Source of the DNA: Flavobacterium sp. BFFFF2
GTDB taxonomy: Bacteria > Bacteroidota > Bacteroidia > Flavobacteriales > Flavobacteriaceae
Reading direction: 5' to 3'
NCBI GenBank assembly: GCA_002256385.1
Contig: NKJD01000003.1
Coordinates: forward strand, 1 to 64,000
Length of the DNA: 64,000 bases
Of this stretch, positions 17,499-27,447 are shown one piece after another. Position numbers and translations under genes: made by a program. Below the pieces are notes generated by a model. The model searched no databases. It was given only the letters and a program-made list of their open reading frames with translations, and had not been told where the DNA came from. Every line of letters starts with the position of its first letter. Position 1 is the stretch's first letter.

Positions 17499-17762
17499 AG
17501 CAACAGCTGTTTTTTTTTTAGTAATCCAGTAATAGAAATTTGCAAATTTGGTACTGATAAATATCGGTATGAAAATTTAAAAATTCTTTTACCTTTCAAT
17601 TTTAATATTTCTGTTTTACGCTTCCTTACCCATTTGTCCCAACGGGTCTAGATCCAATCTTTCAATCTGTAATAAAAATAGGTTGAATTCGTGAAACTTC
17701 CATTTTTTAAAGGCTTTGTTTTAAACAAAGTAATTAACAACAAACGTACCAAACATGCTGAC

Positions 17763-18962
17763 TCACAAGCTTTTTTGAATTTCATCCAACACTTCACGAA
17801 GGATTTGACAGCCAAAACGAATTTCATCATCGCTGATTGTAAGCGGTGGGGTGATTCGAATGGCTTTGCCTTCAAAGAGCAACCAAAATAAAATAAGCCC
17901 TTTTTCTTGTGCTAACAAGATGGCTTTGGTGGTGATTTCTTCTGATGAAGTCATGGCAGCCAACATCAATCCTTTTCCTCTCACTTCATTGATGAGTGGA
18001 TGTTTAAGTTCTTGGCGGAACAGCTGCTCTTTTTCAAGTGCTTTGGGCATCAATTGTTCATCCACAATACTTTCAAGAGTTGCCAAACAGGCTGCGGCTA
18101 TAACGGGATGGCCGCCAAAAGTAGTAATATGGCCGAGTTTTGGGTGTTCCGACAACAGTTTCATCCGTTCGCGGCTAGCTACAAAACCGCCCACTGGCAT
18201 GCCACCACCCATGCCTTTGCCAATGACTACAATATCAGGCACAATACCATAATTTTCGTAGCCAAACAAAGTCCCAGTGCGGCCAAATCCTGGCTGAATT
18301 TCATCAATAATCAACATGGCCCCTACCGCTTCGCAACGGGCCTTCAGTTTCACTAAATAATCGTTTTCGGGTGTAATAAAACCCGCTCCGCCCTGAATGC
18401 TCTCGACGATCACGCCTGCCGTTTTATCGGTAATTTGTAATAAATCAATTTCTGAATTAAAATGTATAAAATCGACATCTGGAATTAAAGGCCTAAACAC
18501 TTGTTTCCGAGGTTCAAAACCCATCACGCTCATGGCGCCCATCGTGTTGCCATGATAAGCATGATGGAATGAAATCAGTTGAGATCGGCCTGTAATGCGT
18601 CGGGCCAATTTAAGAGCGCCTTCTGTTGCCTCGGTGCCAGAATTTACAAGATACACGCAGTTCAGCGTAGGATCCATCATGCGCACCAACTTCTTGCAAT
18701 AGGTGGTGGCTGGTTCTTGGGCATACTCGCCATAGACCATCACATGCGAATACCGATCAAGTTGGTCTTTTATGGCCTGGTTCACTTTTGGGTGTTGATG
18801 CCCCAAACTACAAGCCGAAACACCCGCTACAAAATCCAAATAGCGTTTGCCGGTATGGTCAAAAATAAAGGAACCTTCGGCATGCGACACCTCCATGGCT
18901 AACGGATGAGGAGATGTTTGGGCCTGAAAGTCAAAAAAATCTTGCTGAAGGGGCGTATTCAT
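17763..18962 (-). CDS. Class III PLP-dependent aminotransferase
   Basis: The 399-residue enzyme is a fold-type I, class III aminotransferase, the group containing acetylornithine, ornithine and 4-aminobutyrate transaminases. Visible signatures are FVAGVSACSLGHQHPKVN near the N-terminus, NSGTEATEGALKLAR, SFHHAYHGNTMGAMS, the LIIDEIQPGFGRTG aspartate block, and IGKGMGGGMPVGGFVA with the PLP-binding lysine. The closest annotation is an acetylornithine-type or aspartate aminotransferase family protein. No arginine genes lie nearby, so the substrate is open. It starts one base from the stop of the OstA-like gene and is probably co-transcribed with it. Confidence 0.87.
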   Translation of the reverse strand: MNTPLQQDFFDFQAQTSPHPLAMEVSHAEGSFIFDHTGKRYLDFVAGVSACSLGHQHPKVNQAIKDQLDRYSHVMVYGEYAQEPATTYCKKLVRMMDPTLNCVYLVNSGTEATEGALKLARRITGRSQLISFHHAYHGNTMGAMSVMGFEPRKQVFRPLIPDVDFIHFNSEIDLLQITDKTAGVIVESIQGGAGFITPENDYLVKLKARCEAVGAMLIIDEIQPGFGRTGTLFGYENYGIVPDIVVIGKGMGGGMPVGGFVASRERMKLLSEHPKLGHITTFGGHPVIAAACLATLESIVDEQLMPKALEKEQLFRQELKHPLINEVRGKGLMLAAMTSSEEITTKAILLAQEKGLILFWLLFEGKAIRITPPLTISDDEIRFGCQILREVLDEIQKSL

Positions 18963-18963
18963 T

Positions 18964-20688
18964 TTAAACTTTCTTTTTGATTGGTTTCTGATCCGTTGAA
19001 ACAGGCTTGTCCTTGTCCTTCTTCACTGTCAGCGCACGGTTTCCATCAACTGTTTCTTTGCGCACTTTTAGTGGCTCTTTGCTGTTCAACAGCAAGGTAG
19101 CTGCCACTAGGTTCGCTTCTGCCTCCCAATGCGCTTCATCGGGCGGAAAAATATCTTCTTTACATTCAATGCGTTCATCTTCACGCCAAATGAAACCTCT
19201 TAATTTTCGGGCATTTTCGGGAAACTCAGCTTCAGGAAACAAATCGCCATCTGTTTTTTCTATAAACCGAATGGAATGAATGGTGTTTTTATCAAATACC
19301 AAACGAATTTTGCTGCAAACGCTTTTATTAATTCCGATGAGTTCTTGCGCGTCATTGCGCATAAAATAGATGACCTCCGTGTTTTTAATCACGGTAGCAT
19401 CATGCAATTTATTATCAATAAACTTTCCAAAAAGGTTCACGCCTTTTACCTGATTAAAACCAGAACCGACAGTGTCTTTGGAGATGATAAAAGTATTGTT
19501 CAGCACCTTGAGCGAATCTAATTTTTCGGTTTTATTGTTGCCAATGAGATGCATCACATCACCTGTTAACTGATTTTTATAGTTCCAAAGAATGGGATGG
19601 CCAATTAATTGGGTCAGCGCCTTTTGCTGGTCTGAATGGATGGAATCGCATTTGCCGCTCATGTCGAGTTTGTAAAAACGAACATTCGGAAAAGCGCGCA
19701 CTACGCGCTGGTAAGGCTTTCCAGTAATAATCATTTTTTTACCATGCATAAACAAAGTGTCCTTGTCAACCAAGGTAGCCACCATGGCACGACGGGTAAC
19801 AATGATGGAGTCATTTTGGGTTTTTAAATTGCGGTATATTTCGGCCCGATGGCTTTTTAATACGCCTTTGTTGACGGTGTCTGTAATTTTTACGTGCCAA
19901 GTGGCCGACGCATATTCACGCTTTCGGTCATAATACAAACTGTCACCTTCAATTTTGCGGTCGTTGTATTTGATGTACGAATTGGCCAGAAAGTGAGCCT
20001 TGTTTTTGCGGGTGTCATAAAAGCCTTTTTCGGTATATATAAAATTTTCCTTGCTTTTAATGGTGGATGGCCCCAGCAAATAGGCATGCCCGGGTTGGGT
20101 GTAATAGTCTAAATGGTTGGTCTCAATCAGGTATGTTGGATTGGTGAGGGACACCTTTTTCAAAAACCGAAATTTCTTCTCTTTGGCATAATATCTGCCC
20201 GCCTTGCTTCGTAGGGTATTTTCTTTGTTGGTAATGATACCCGTCGAATTGTAATAAGCTTCTTGTATGGCACGATCAAAATGTATGGTATCTGTCACTA
20301 AAGTACTTTCTGGAGAACGCATAATAACATTCCCCGTGGCAAAGGCTTGCTTAACCACCCCATTGTACTCGGCATATTTGCTGTTCATTGACAAGGTGTC
20401 ACCTTGAACCAATTGCACTTCGCCAAAGGCTTTAATGTAATTCTCTTTTTGAAAAAAATAGGCTTTATGGCACGTTAAAACCGCTCCATCATGACTTACT
20501 CGCACGTTGCCTCGCAGCAATAAGGCGTCCGGCAATTCCGTTTGGTTTACATCAGAAAAATCGGCATGTTCTACAACAATAGGCTGCGATTTTTGCGCCC
20601 GCAAAAAGCCCAAACTACCCAAAATCATAAATAAAAACAGAACTATCCTCAACGCATACAATTTGATGGCAAAGTTACATATTCCCAT
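18964..20688 (-). CDS. OstA-like LPS transport protein (LptA/OstA N-terminal domain)
   Basis: The 574-residue protein has an N-terminal signal peptide or anchor (hydrophobic stretch at about 14-30, ending LRAQ) followed by a long beta-jellyroll region typical of OstA/LptA proteins, which shield lipopolysaccharide as it crosses the periplasm. Repeated turns read L-L-R-G-N-V-R-V, A-F-G-E-V-Q-L-V-Q-G-D-T-L and A-T-G-N-V. The C-terminus is Lys-rich. Length and architecture fit the Bacteroidetes OstA-like family, which is much longer than E. coli LptA. It starts the unit that continues into the aminotransferase gene and lies just downstream of two simple tandem-repeat arrays. Confidence 0.85.
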   Translation of the reverse strand: MGICNFAIKLYALRIVLFLFMILGSLGFLRAQKSQPIVVEHADFSDVNQTELPDALLLRGNVRVSHDGAVLTCHKAYFFQKENYIKAFGEVQLVQGDTLSMNSKYAEYNGVVKQAFATGNVIMRSPESTLVTDTIHFDRAIQEAYYNSTGIITNKENTLRSKAGRYYAKEKKFRFLKKVSLTNPTYLIETNHLDYYTQPGHAYLLGPSTIKSKENFIYTEKGFYDTRKNKAHFLANSYIKYNDRKIEGDSLYYDRKREYASATWHVKITDTVNKGVLKSHRAEIYRNLKTQNDSIIVTRRAMVATLVDKDTLFMHGKKMIITGKPYQRVVRAFPNVRFYKLDMSGKCDSIHSDQQKALTQLIGHPILWNYKNQLTGDVMHLIGNNKTEKLDSLKVLNNTFIISKDTVGSGFNQVKGVNLFGKFIDNKLHDATVIKNTEVIYFMRNDAQELIGINKSVCSKIRLVFDKNTIHSIRFIEKTDGDLFPEAEFPENARKLRGFIWREDERIECKEDIFPPDEAHWEAEANLVAATLLLNSKEPLKVRKETVDGNRALTVKKDKDKPVSTDQKPIKKKV

Positions 20689-20744
20689 TTGTATTGGTCG
20701 TTAAAAAATATAAAAGAAGTTATAAAATACGGTGAGGACAATTT

Positions 20745-20872
20745 GAAAATTTGAAAATGCGAAAATGCGAAAATGTGAGAATGTGAAAATGTGAGAATGT
20801 GAAAATATGAGAATGTGAAAATATGAGAATGTGAAAATATGAGAATGTGAAAATATGAGAATCTGAGAATGT
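20745..20872. repeat. Tandem array of an 8-bp unit (16 copies)
   Basis: The stretch is 128 bases, exactly sixteen 8-base units of the form GAAAATGT/GAGAATGT/GAAAATAT. In the second half two variants alternate to give a 16-base higher-order period. The period is not a multiple of three and no ORF crosses it, so it is non-coding. It sits in the intergenic gap before the OstA-like gene. Confidence 0.92.
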
Positions 20873-20880
20873 ACGGAGAG

Positions 20881-20950
20881 CTTTCAACTGTCGACTTTCA
20901 ACTTTCGACTTTCAACTTTCGACTTTCGACTTTCAACTTTCGACTTTCAA
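20881..20950. repeat. Tandem array of a 7-bp unit (10 copies)
   Basis: Ten 7-base units alternate mainly between CTTTCAA and CTTTCGA and end exactly at the base before the stop codon of the FtsX-family permease. It is separated by 8 bases from the 8-bp array. Confidence 0.92.
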
Positions 20951-22186
20951 CTACTCAAAAGACAACACCTTCGCCGGCGCAATCCGGGCCAAGGTTAAGG
21001 CTGGCAATAACAACACCAACGAACAAATAGCTACAGTGCCTACATTGACCAACAAGAACAACACCCAATCAAAGGCTATAGGCGCCACCGTTACATAATA
21101 ATTTTCGGGATTCAAATGAATAATCCCCCACTGTTTTTGAATCCACAACAACAACAATGCGATGCCATTTCCCCATAACAACCCACGTGAAATGATGTGC
21201 AAAGCCAAATACAAAAACAAGGACCGCAAGGAAGCTGTGTTCATCCCCAAGGCTTTAAGCAAGCCGATCATTTTGGTGCGCTCCAATATAAGCACCAATA
21301 AAGCGACTACCATATTGATGGTGGCCACCAAAACCATAATGATCAGAATAATCAGGATGTTAAAATCAAACAATTTGAGCCATTCAAAAATAAAATAATA
21401 AGTTTCCGTGATGGAATGCGTATCTAAAATAGAGGTTGTTTTGGCATACACTTGCTCCGTGATTTCAGGTAAACGATCAAAATCAGTTACATGCACTTCA
21501 AAACCACCGACCTGATCAGCATTCCAATGGTTCATGCGTTGCACATGCTGCAGATCTCCTAAAACATGAGTGGCATCAAATTCTTGAATGCCCGAATGGT
21601 AAATGCCCACCACTTTAAAAGGACGCACAAAATAACTTTGCCTTTCAGGTTTCATAAAATAGGTAAACACTGTTTGGTTTAATTTCAAGTGCAAGCGATT
21701 GGCCAAATATTGTGAAATCAATACTTCATTACTGGGTTCTGTGCCAAAGCGAGGCATCCGACCCGACAAAAGGTATTCTTGCAGTACATTAAAAGGATAG
21801 CGCGCAGAAACGCCTTTAAAAACGATTCCCTCAAATGCCGCTTCTGTTCGAATCATTCCCGCTTTTAAAGCTACTGCATCAACCCGTTGAACGTCTTTTA
21901 AATAAGGGGCTGGATAGGGGTAAAATGGTTGTTGGGTGCTCACCGGTGCCACACTGACATCAGATGCATTGTCTGTGTAGGCCTGAATATTGATGTGGCC
22001 GTTAAAAGCGGTAATTTTTTCTCGAATTTTTTGCTGCAACCCACGCCCAGTGGCTATGGTGCAAATCATCATGCCAATACTGAGGGCTACTGCAATTTTG
22101 GCAATGGTTACAACAGGCCCAGAAAAAGGGCTTTTCATTCCTGCTTGAGGAACAATGCGGCGAGCAATGAAGCGAGCAGCATTCAT
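20951..22186 (-). CDS. FtsX/LolE-family ABC transporter permease
   Basis: The protein (411 residues from the ATG at 22186; the frame extends to a TTG at 22204) is a MacB/LolC-E/FtsX-type permease. It has one N-terminal transmembrane segment (about 25-48), a large periplasmic MacB-like domain, and three C-terminal transmembrane segments, ending in L-A-R-I-A-P-A-K-V-L-S-F-E. The block ILERTKMIGLLKALGM is the conserved cytoplasmic coupling motif. Lipoprotein release to the outer membrane or another mechanotransmission task is likely. The ATPase partner is not encoded next to it. The stop codon directly abuts a tandem-repeat array. Confidence 0.87.
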   Translation of the reverse strand: MNAARFIARRIVPQAGMKSPFSGPVVTIAKIAVALSIGMMICTIATGRGLQQKIREKITAFNGHINIQAYTDNASDVSVAPVSTQQPFYPYPAPYLKDVQRVDAVALKAGMIRTEAAFEGIVFKGVSARYPFNVLQEYLLSGRMPRFGTEPSNEVLISQYLANRLHLKLNQTVFTYFMKPERQSYFVRPFKVVGIYHSGIQEFDATHVLGDLQHVQRMNHWNADQVGGFEVHVTDFDRLPEITEQVYAKTTSILDTHSITETYYFIFEWLKLFDFNILIILIIMVLVATINMVVALLVLILERTKMIGLLKALGMNTASLRSLFLYLALHIISRGLLWGNGIALLLLWIQKQWGIIHLNPENYYVTVAPIAFDWVLFLLVNVGTVAICSLVLLLPALTLARIAPAKVLSFE

Positions 22187-22335
22187 AAAAGCAATAATTG
22201 ACAATTTAAACTTCTTAGCTCAAATACTTGTTTTGGCCAATTTAACTGTAAAGAAATGGTCAATTCCAAACCAGTATGTAACGCTAATTTCATAATTACA
22301 AACTTATAAAATTACATTGGGTTAACCACATAAAA

Positions 22336-22357
22336 AAACCACCTGTTTAGGTGGTTT
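22336..22357 (-). terminator. Terminator of the nuo operon
   Basis: On the minus strand AAACCACC and GGTGGTTT form an 8-bp stem with a 6-base loop, followed by a T run. It lies about 50 bases past the nuoN stop codon. Confidence 0.88.
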
Positions 22358-22406
22358 ATTGGAGTTATCATTCGGGACAATAATGGTGACGAAAGATTAA
22401 TTCACT

Positions 22407-23777
22407 TTAAAGAACCGTTCTGATTATATCTGGAAAAAGTCCTATGCACAAATTAGCCAACAATGCTATTAAACCAACCAATACATACAATTTGGCCGAT
22501 GACCTCGAAGCAACGGGCTGTTGAGTGAACATGGCTTGAATTACTTTGAAATAATACCCCATACTAATAATGGAATTAATGACTGCTATGATAACAATTA
22601 ACCGATTTCCGTTTTGGAACACTTCTGTAAACAAGAAGAATTTGGCAAAGAATCCTGAAAAAATGGGGATTCCAGCCATTGACAATAAAGCGCCAGTGAG
22701 TATAATAGCTTGTACTGGATGTGTTTTTGCCAATCCATTAAATTGATTGACATCTTGGTTTTGAGCAGATTTAGTCACCGCAATTAGTATTGAAAACGCG
22801 GCTATTCCTGCCAAACTATATGCAGCCATATAATAAACCAAATTGAATGACGCGTGATGGTGTAAAAAAACCACCATCAACATGAATCCAGCATGGGAAA
22901 TACCTGAAAAAGCAAGCATCCTTTTCACATTCGTTTGACGTAAAGCGATGATGTTACCCACTGTCATTGACAAGGCTGCAATAATTAAAAACATGATAGT
23001 GAAATGAGGGAACTCCAAGGCGTTTAAACCGACCACAATTTTATACAGCGTAGCGACAGCAGCCACTTTGGCCAATGTACTCATGGTAGCTGTAACCATG
23101 GTTGGCGCGCCTTCATACACATCAGGTGCCCAGAAATGAAAGGGTACGGCAGCTATTTTAAATAACAATCCTATAATGATTAGGGTAAGGCCAATGGGAT
23201 ACCAATTGTTTAACCCTGCTCCTTGTGATAGCGCATAGATTTCAGACAAATCAAAGTAGCCAGTGGCACCATACACCAAGCAAATGCCGAACAATAGAAT
23301 ACCCGAAGCAAATGAACCTAGTAAGAAATATTTCATTCCAGCTTCGTTACTTAAAATATTGAGTCGGTCACTAGCTGAAAGCACATAAAGTGAAATGGAC
23401 AATACCTCAATGCCTAAAAAGAACATCGCCAAATTACCAAAAGAAACCATGGTAATAGCACCAGTTAACAAAAACACTTTGATGGCAATGAAATCTGAAA
23501 ATTTGGTAGGTTTGTCCGAATAAAAATCGGCACTCATGGCAATTAAAAAAGCTGTCAGAATAATAAATAATGCCGAGCAAGCCACGGAGAACGGGGTGGT
23601 TACAATCATGTTGTTGTACACTGGATCAGATCCAGGCACATTCCAAACGGTCAATGTGGCAACTAAAATGGATAACAATCCCAAAACAACAACCGGTACA
23701 AGGATTTTGCGCAAATTGGCTATCTCAGCAATTAAACAAAAGATCCCTAAGCCCGATAATGCAATTAGCGTGTTCAT
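22407..23777 (-). CDS. nuoN: NADH-quinone oxidoreductase subunit N
   Basis: NuoN is one of three antiporter-like proton-pumping membrane subunits of respiratory complex I. The 456-residue product has about thirteen to fourteen hydrophobic segments and the Mrp-like core, with conserved residues in AAVPFHFWAPDVYEGAPTMV and the lysine-bearing R-M-L-A-F-S-G-I-S-H-A-G-F-M-L helix. It is the last gene of the 14-gene nuo operon, followed by the operon terminator; the gap to nuoM is 21 bases. Confidence 0.95.
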   Translation of the reverse strand: MNTLIALSGLGIFCLIAEIANLRKILVPVVVLGLLSILVATLTVWNVPGSDPVYNNMIVTTPFSVACSALFIILTAFLIAMSADFYSDKPTKFSDFIAIKVFLLTGAITMVSFGNLAMFFLGIEVLSISLYVLSASDRLNILSNEAGMKYFLLGSFASGILLFGICLVYGATGYFDLSEIYALSQGAGLNNWYPIGLTLIIIGLLFKIAAVPFHFWAPDVYEGAPTMVTATMSTLAKVAAVATLYKIVVGLNALEFPHFTIMFLIIAALSMTVGNIIALRQTNVKRMLAFSGISHAGFMLMVVFLHHHASFNLVYYMAAYSLAGIAAFSILIAVTKSAQNQDVNQFNGLAKTHPVQAIILTGALLSMAGIPIFSGFFAKFFLFTEVFQNGNRLIVIIAVINSIISMGYYFKVIQAMFTQQPVASRSSAKLYVLVGLIALLANLCIGLFPDIIRTVL

Positions 23778-23798
23778 ACTTCTATATATTGGTTTGGG

Positions 23799-25235
23799 TT
23801 ATCGATTTATAATTAAAATAATTTTTTCAATACTTGGCGTAATCAAATCAGTAAATGGTTTTGGATATAAACCAAAAAACAACAGAAAAGTAAGCACCAA
23901 AACTAATGAAACTGTTTCTGACGATTTCAAACTGGTAAATGACACTTTCTCTGATGGACCGAGCATGACATGTTGAAACATGCGCAGCATATAATAAGCG
24001 CCCAAAACAATGGTAGTTCCTCCAATCAAAGCCCAGTACCATTGTACTTGACTTAAGCTATATAGCACCGTAAACTCTCCGACAAAATTGTAGGTGCCAG
24101 GCATAGCTACTGATGCCAAAACCAAAATCAAAAACAAGGAGGCAAAAACCCGATTTTGCTGGCGAATGCCACCTAATAGATCAATTTGGAATGTATGCGC
24201 CCTTCTGAAAATTATTTCAGCAACTAAAAACAAACCAACAATCACAAAGCCGTGCGCTATCATTTGTTCTACGGCGCCCACCAAACCATCAACGGTTAAG
24301 GTGTAGCAACCCGCAGCAATCAAACCAACGTGAGCCAATGATGAATAAGCCAGTAACGTTTTTAAATGACCTTGTCGCAGCGCAGTAATCGATCCATAAA
24401 CCACACCAGCAATGCTTAAATCTATCAATATTGTTTGATAACAAATGGCCGTATCTGGCGCAATCGGCAATTGCCAGCGAATTACGCTATATAATCCCAT
24501 TTTAAGCATAATTCCCGAAAGTAACATGGTACCCGTAGTCGGTGCCAATCGGTACACATTTGCCTGCCAACTGTGAAAAGGAATTAAAGGAATTTTAATG
24601 GCATAAGCCAAAAAGAAGGCCGCAAATACGGCATATTGCTCCGTGGTGGTTAAATGAAGCTGATACCAATCTTCAATAGCAAAGCTGTGTGCTTTAGTAT
24701 ATAGGAATGCAATGGCAGCCAACATAAATAAAGAACCTGCAATGGTATAAACAAAGAAAGTGAATACTGCCTTTTTGCGTTCTTCCCAAGCACCATCACC
24801 CCATAACAAGGCAATGAAATAAATCGGTATTAAGGCCAATTCCCAAAAAACGTAATACAACAATCCGTCTGTGGCCAAAAAGGTACCCATCATGGCCATT
24901 CCCATAAAGAGCACCAAACTGTAAAACACAGCAGGTTTATCATAGGAAGAACCTCTTGAAGATAAAATAATAATCGGCAACAAGCAAGCTGTCAAAACCA
25001 ACATTGACAAAGAAAGTCCGTCAGCCTGCAGGGCAAAATGTACTGCTGGATTGCTTATCCACGGCTGATAAAAAGTATAAGAGGACGATGGATCTGCATT
25101 AAAGACTAGGGCAAGCGTATATATAGCTGCTGCAATACTAAAAAACAAGGCCGACTGGTATGCCATTTTTTTACCAGCAAAAAAAGTAACCACCGAACCA
25201 GTGCCTACAAGTATAAGAAGAAAGAGTATATGCAT
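23799..25235 (-). CDS. nuoM: NADH-quinone oxidoreductase subunit M
   Basis: NuoM is a proton-pumping antiporter-like membrane subunit of complex I. The 478-residue protein has about fourteen hydrophobic segments. Key helices are visible: Y-V-F-W-E-L-A-L-I-P with the conserved glutamate, I-K-I-P-L-I-P-F-H-S-W-Q, APTTGTMLLSGIMLKMGLYS, and LLAYSSLAHVGL with the conserved lysine just before it. Length is close to the family norm. It sits 9 bases from nuoL. Confidence 0.95.
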   Translation of the reverse strand: MHILFLLILVGTGSVVTFFAGKKMAYQSALFFSIAAAIYTLALVFNADPSSSYTFYQPWISNPAVHFALQADGLSLSMLVLTACLLPIIILSSRGSSYDKPAVFYSLVLFMGMAMMGTFLATDGLLYYVFWELALIPIYFIALLWGDGAWEERKKAVFTFFVYTIAGSLFMLAAIAFLYTKAHSFAIEDWYQLHLTTTEQYAVFAAFFLAYAIKIPLIPFHSWQANVYRLAPTTGTMLLSGIMLKMGLYSVIRWQLPIAPDTAICYQTILIDLSIAGVVYGSITALRQGHLKTLLAYSSLAHVGLIAAGCYTLTVDGLVGAVEQMIAHGFVIVGLFLVAEIIFRRAHTFQIDLLGGIRQQNRVFASLFLILVLASVAMPGTYNFVGEFTVLYSLSQVQWYWALIGGTTIVLGAYYMLRMFQHVMLGPSEKVSFTSLKSSETVSLVLVLTFLLFFGLYPKPFTDLITPSIEKIILIINR

Positions 25236-25244
25236 GCGGTTGAT

Positions 25245-27119
25245 TTATAGGAAAACAAACAAATAATAGACGATAGAAATAATACCAAGACTAAATACAA
25301 AAAGGTAAAAACCAATATTCCCATTGTGTATTTTTCGTCCTTGCTCACTGATAGATAACATGACAGTACCCATCCCTGCAACTGTTTTTGAAACAAAGGG
25401 TTCTAAAGTATCACGGAAAAGTACTGACAAAGAATTAATAGGTTTTACAATCAGGGATTCATACAATTCATCAATATAGAATTTATGGTAAACCACTTTG
25501 GCAAATCCACTTATAGCCTCGTCACTTGGTGGCACTTGCTCTTTCTTGATGAATGTTATGTAAGCAACTACAATTCCGACGATAGCACCAACTGTAGCAA
25601 TTCCCATGAGCATCAATTCATGTGAACCAATGTGAGCAACATGAGGCGCTCTTACTAAAATGGGGTGTAAATAATGGGTTAACCAGTGTGAACCAGGCAA
25701 GTTAATAAGCCCACCAAACGTAGCCAATGTAGCCAAAATCACTAAAGGAATGGTAATGACAGCCGGGCTCTCGTGTAGGTGTTTTTTTTGTTCTTCAGTA
25801 CCTCTGAAGCTTCGATAAAATGTGAGATACATTAGTCGGAACATATAGAAAGCGGTCATAATGGAAGCAATACTTGCCAAAATCCAAATGGTTTTATTGG
25901 CTTCAAATGCCGTCATTAAAATTTCGTCTTTGGACCAAAAACCAGCAAAGGGAAAAATACCAGCGATGGCCAAAGTGGAAATCATCATGGTGGCGAAAGT
26001 AATGGGCATTATTTTACGCAAGCCACCCATATTACGCATGTCTTGTTCGCCATGTAACGCGTGAATCACAGAACCAGACCCTAAGAATAAGCACGCTTTA
26101 AAAAAAGCATGTGTAATGACGTGAAATACAGCCACCTGATAAGCGCCAAAGCCAAGTGCCACAAACATCAAGCCCAATTGTGAAACGGTTGAGTAAGCCA
26201 ACACTTTTTTAATGTCATTTTGATATAAACCAATGACTGCAGCAACCAAAGCCGTTACTACACCCACAATTACAATAATTTCTTGCACCCAAGCAGCTGC
26301 ATCGAATAGGAAATTCAATCGGGTTACCATATAAATCCCAGCTGTTACCATCGTCGCAGCATGGATTAAAGCAGAAACAGGGGTTGGACCCGCCATCGCA
26401 TCGGGCAACCAGGTATATAAAGGAACTTGAGCTGATTTTCCTGTTGCTCCAATAAATAAACACAAAGCTGCCCATCCTAGCATTTGTTGGTGTTCGCCAC
26501 TTAAAACAGCCTGTTGCAACTCAGTGTAATTCAAAGTCGAACAACTGATAGCCAATAAGAACATCCCAATAAGGAAACCCAAATCGCCAATGCGGTTCAT
26601 AATGAACGCCTTTTTGGCGGCATCATTATAAGCTTGGTTTTTATACCAGAAACCAATTAATAAATAAGAGCACAATCCAACGCCTTCCCATCCTATAAAC
26701 ATAACTAGCAAATTATTGCCCACTACTAAAAGGATCATGAAAAATATGAAGAGGTTTAAATAAGCAAAGAAGTTGGAAAAATTTTCATCTTCATGCATAT
26801 AGCTCGTAGAATACAGGTGAATCAGCGAACCAATTCCTGTAACAAAAAGCAACCATAATAAAGATAAATGGTCAAATACAATATCTAAATTGATCGTTAG
26901 ATTATGTAATGAAATCCAATCTAAAAGGTGAAATTGAAAAGTTTTGCCAGTCATCTGACCTTGAGCAAAAAAACAAATGGTGGCCAAGAATGATAAAAAT
27001 ACCATGCCAGTTCCAATAGTTCCCGAAAGACCTTTACCTACTTTTTTACCAAAGAAAACATTGAATAAAAAACCAGCAAAAGGCGCAAATAACAAGAGGT
27101 AAGCTACGTTTGATTCCAT
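25245..27119 (-). CDS. nuoL: NADH-quinone oxidoreductase subunit L
   Basis: NuoL is the distal antiporter-like pump subunit of complex I, with a long lateral helix that spans the membrane arm. The 624-residue product has about fifteen to sixteen hydrophobic segments. Diagnostic blocks are W-E-G-V-G-L-C-S-Y-L-L-I-G-F-W, K-S-A-Q-V-P-L-Y-T-W-L-P-D-A-M, GPTPVSALIHAATMVTAGIY, and KVLAYSTVSQLGLM. The C-terminal region holds the lateral helix and final membrane span. It is 7 bases from nuoK. Confidence 0.96.
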   Translation of the reverse strand: MESNVAYLLLFAPFAGFLFNVFFGKKVGKGLSGTIGTGMVFLSFLATICFFAQGQMTGKTFQFHLLDWISLHNLTINLDIVFDHLSLLWLLFVTGIGSLIHLYSTSYMHEDENFSNFFAYLNLFIFFMILLVVGNNLLVMFIGWEGVGLCSYLLIGFWYKNQAYNDAAKKAFIMNRIGDLGFLIGMFLLAISCSTLNYTELQQAVLSGEHQQMLGWAALCLFIGATGKSAQVPLYTWLPDAMAGPTPVSALIHAATMVTAGIYMVTRLNFLFDAAAWVQEIIVIVGVVTALVAAVIGLYQNDIKKVLAYSTVSQLGLMFVALGFGAYQVAVFHVITHAFFKACLFLGSGSVIHALHGEQDMRNMGGLRKIMPITFATMMISTLAIAGIFPFAGFWSKDEILMTAFEANKTIWILASIASIMTAFYMFRLMYLTFYRSFRGTEEQKKHLHESPAVITIPLVILATLATFGGLINLPGSHWLTHYLHPILVRAPHVAHIGSHELMLMGIATVGAIVGIVVAYITFIKKEQVPPSDEAISGFAKVVYHKFYIDELYESLIVKPINSLSVLFRDTLEPFVSKTVAGMGTVMLSISEQGRKIHNGNIGFYLFVFSLGIISIVYYLFVFL

Positions 27120-27126
27120 CCTTGAA

Positions 27127-27447
27127 TTAACCTTTTAAATTTTTCAAATTATCAATATCAATTGAACCTAAGTTGCGAAACACAGAAACCAGTATAGCCA
27201 AACCAACCGCCACCTCCGCAGCAGCTACGGCCATTGAGAAAAACACAAAAACTTGACCTTCCGCATCTTGATGATAGGTTGAGAAGGCTACAAACAATAA
27301 ATTGACTGCATTCAACATAATTTCAATGGACATGAATACGATGATAGCATTTCGGCGATACAACACCCCAAAAACACCAATACAAAATAACAATACCGAT
27401 AAAAAAATGTAATTTTCTATTCCGATAACATTGAGAATATTTCCCAT
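27127..27447 (-). CDS. nuoK: NADH-quinone oxidoreductase subunit K
   Basis: NuoK is a small membrane subunit of complex I with three transmembrane helices carrying buried glutamates on the proton path. The 106-residue product contains the expected [11 protein letters not shown] helix with its conserved glutamate and [12 protein letters not shown] with a second one. Its start codon abuts the nuoJ stop codon directly, indicating translational coupling. Confidence 0.95.
   Translation of the reverse strand: MGNILNVIGIENYIFLSVLLFCIGVFGVLYRRNAIIVFMSIEIMLNAVNLLFVAFSTYHQDAEGQVFVFFSMAVAAAEVAVGLAILVSVFRNLGSIDIDNLKNLKG

Noticed and set aside
20745..20950. CRISPR-like array
   Set aside because: The units are 7 or 8 bases with no spacers and no cas genes nearby. 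It is simple tandem repetition.
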